Assembly (NCBI RefSeq): GCF_017726655.1
Contig: NZ_CP072309.1
Coordinates: forward strand, 489,501 to 553,500
Length of the DNA: 64,000 nt
Direction of reading: 5' to 3'
From: Agrobacterium tumefaciens
Lineage (GTDB): Bacteria; Pseudomonadota; Alphaproteobacteria; Rhizobiales; Rhizobiaceae
Position numbers and translations under genes: made by a program. The notes below the pieces were generated by a model that was not told where the DNA came from, ran no database searches, and saw only the letters and a list, made by a program, of their open reading frames with translations. The stretch's first letter is position 1; every line of letters starts with the position of its first letter. This document shows positions 63,709 to 64,000 of this stretch, piece after piece.

Positions 63709-64000
63709 GCAATCTGGTTGAAATTCGCGGACTGAAGGTCGAAGCGACCACCGATTCCGGTCGCCGGATCGAGATCATCAAGGGCGTCGACATCGACATC
63801 GCCGATGGCGAGATCGTCGCGCTGATCGGCGAAAGCGGTTCTGGTAAGACGACCATCGCCCTGACCCTGATGGGTTATGCCCGACCCGGCTGCCGCATTT
63901 CAGGCGGCAGTGTCACCGTTGCCGGGCGGGACATGGTGCAGCTCTCCGAAGCAGAGCGCGCCAAGGTGCGTGGCACAAATGTGACCTACGTACCGCAAAG
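63705..64000 (+). CDS. ABC transporter ATP-binding protein, partial (runs off right edge)
   Basis: The first 98 residues of a peptide-type ATPase. VEIRGLKVEA at the N-terminus and Walker A LIGESGSGKTTIAL near residue 41. The Q-loop VTYVPQ appears at the very end. The signature, Walker B and a possible second ATPase gene lie beyond the window. Confidence 0.9.
   Translation, partial: MSNLVEIRGLKVEATTDSGRRIEIIKGVDIDIADGEIVALIGESGSGKTTIALTLMGYARPGCRISGGSVTVAGRDMVQLSEAERAKVRGTNVTYVPQ

Overview
The window looks like a stretch of secondary (linear) chromosome from an Agrobacterium of the tumefaciens/fabrum group (Rhizobiales). The grounds are about 59% GC, frequent GTG starts, a glgP-glgB-glgC-glgA-pgm operon in the order known for A. 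tumefaciens, a protein matching A. tumefaciens serine 3-dehydrogenase, SyrA/ExoX-type and FYDLN-acid proteins typical of rhizobia, and a small RNA with three anti-Shine-Dalgarno loops. The species is inferred from recalled protein families, not from a database search. No insertion sequence, prophage, CRISPR array or rRNA is visible.

Layout. 1-3.1 kb: sugar-acid catabolism (enolase-superfamily dehydratase cut by the left edge, GntR regulator, mannitol/fructuronate-type dehydrogenase). 3.1-9.7 kb: leftward operon of an M24 peptidase and a complete dipeptide-type ABC importer. 9.7-11.6 kb: anti-SD small RNA, serine dehydrogenase and nucleoside deoxyribosyltransferase. 11.7-15.9 kb: short RNase D, then three unrecognised proteins with related C-terminal tails. 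15.9-19.3 kb: housekeeping genes rpsA and cmk, an acidic FYDLN protein and tRNA-Ala(GGC). 19.6-24.5 kb: a PAS protein, then nrtR and nadABC with paired operators. 24.5-25.6 kb: a three-gene stress cluster behind an EcfG-type promoter. 25.7-29.9 kb: divergent idonate/gluconate genes around a LacI-type palindrome. 29.9-32 kb: an Lrp regulator divergent from an amino-acid racemase and a class II amidotransferase. 32.4-43.7 kb: glycogen synthesis and breakdown, with a REP-like pair before glgX. 43.7-45.3 kb: a MaoC-like protein and a DUF2332 protein. 45.4-50.9 kb: heterotetrameric sarcosine oxidase with an extra exported protein inserted between soxB and soxD. 51.2-54.5 kb: rpsU, a TPR lipoprotein, a DUF6074-like protein, a SyrA/ExoX-like membrane protein and a GT2 glycosyltransferase. 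54.6-64 kb: an amine or amino-compound utilisation locus (FAD oxidase, two haloacid-dehalogenase-like proteins, GNAT, class III aminotransferase) leading into a second peptide-type ABC importer that runs off the right edge.

How it fits together. Most of the window is carbon and nitrogen scavenging plus storage: two family-5 ABC importers, sarcosine and amine oxidation, idonate/gluconate oxidation and glycogen. NAD synthesis is under its own repressor. The least explained items are the small RNA at about 10.1 kb together with GGGAGGAG ribosome-binding sites in the same window, and the three proteins at 12.5-15.9 kb sharing a DDNGLY-type tail.
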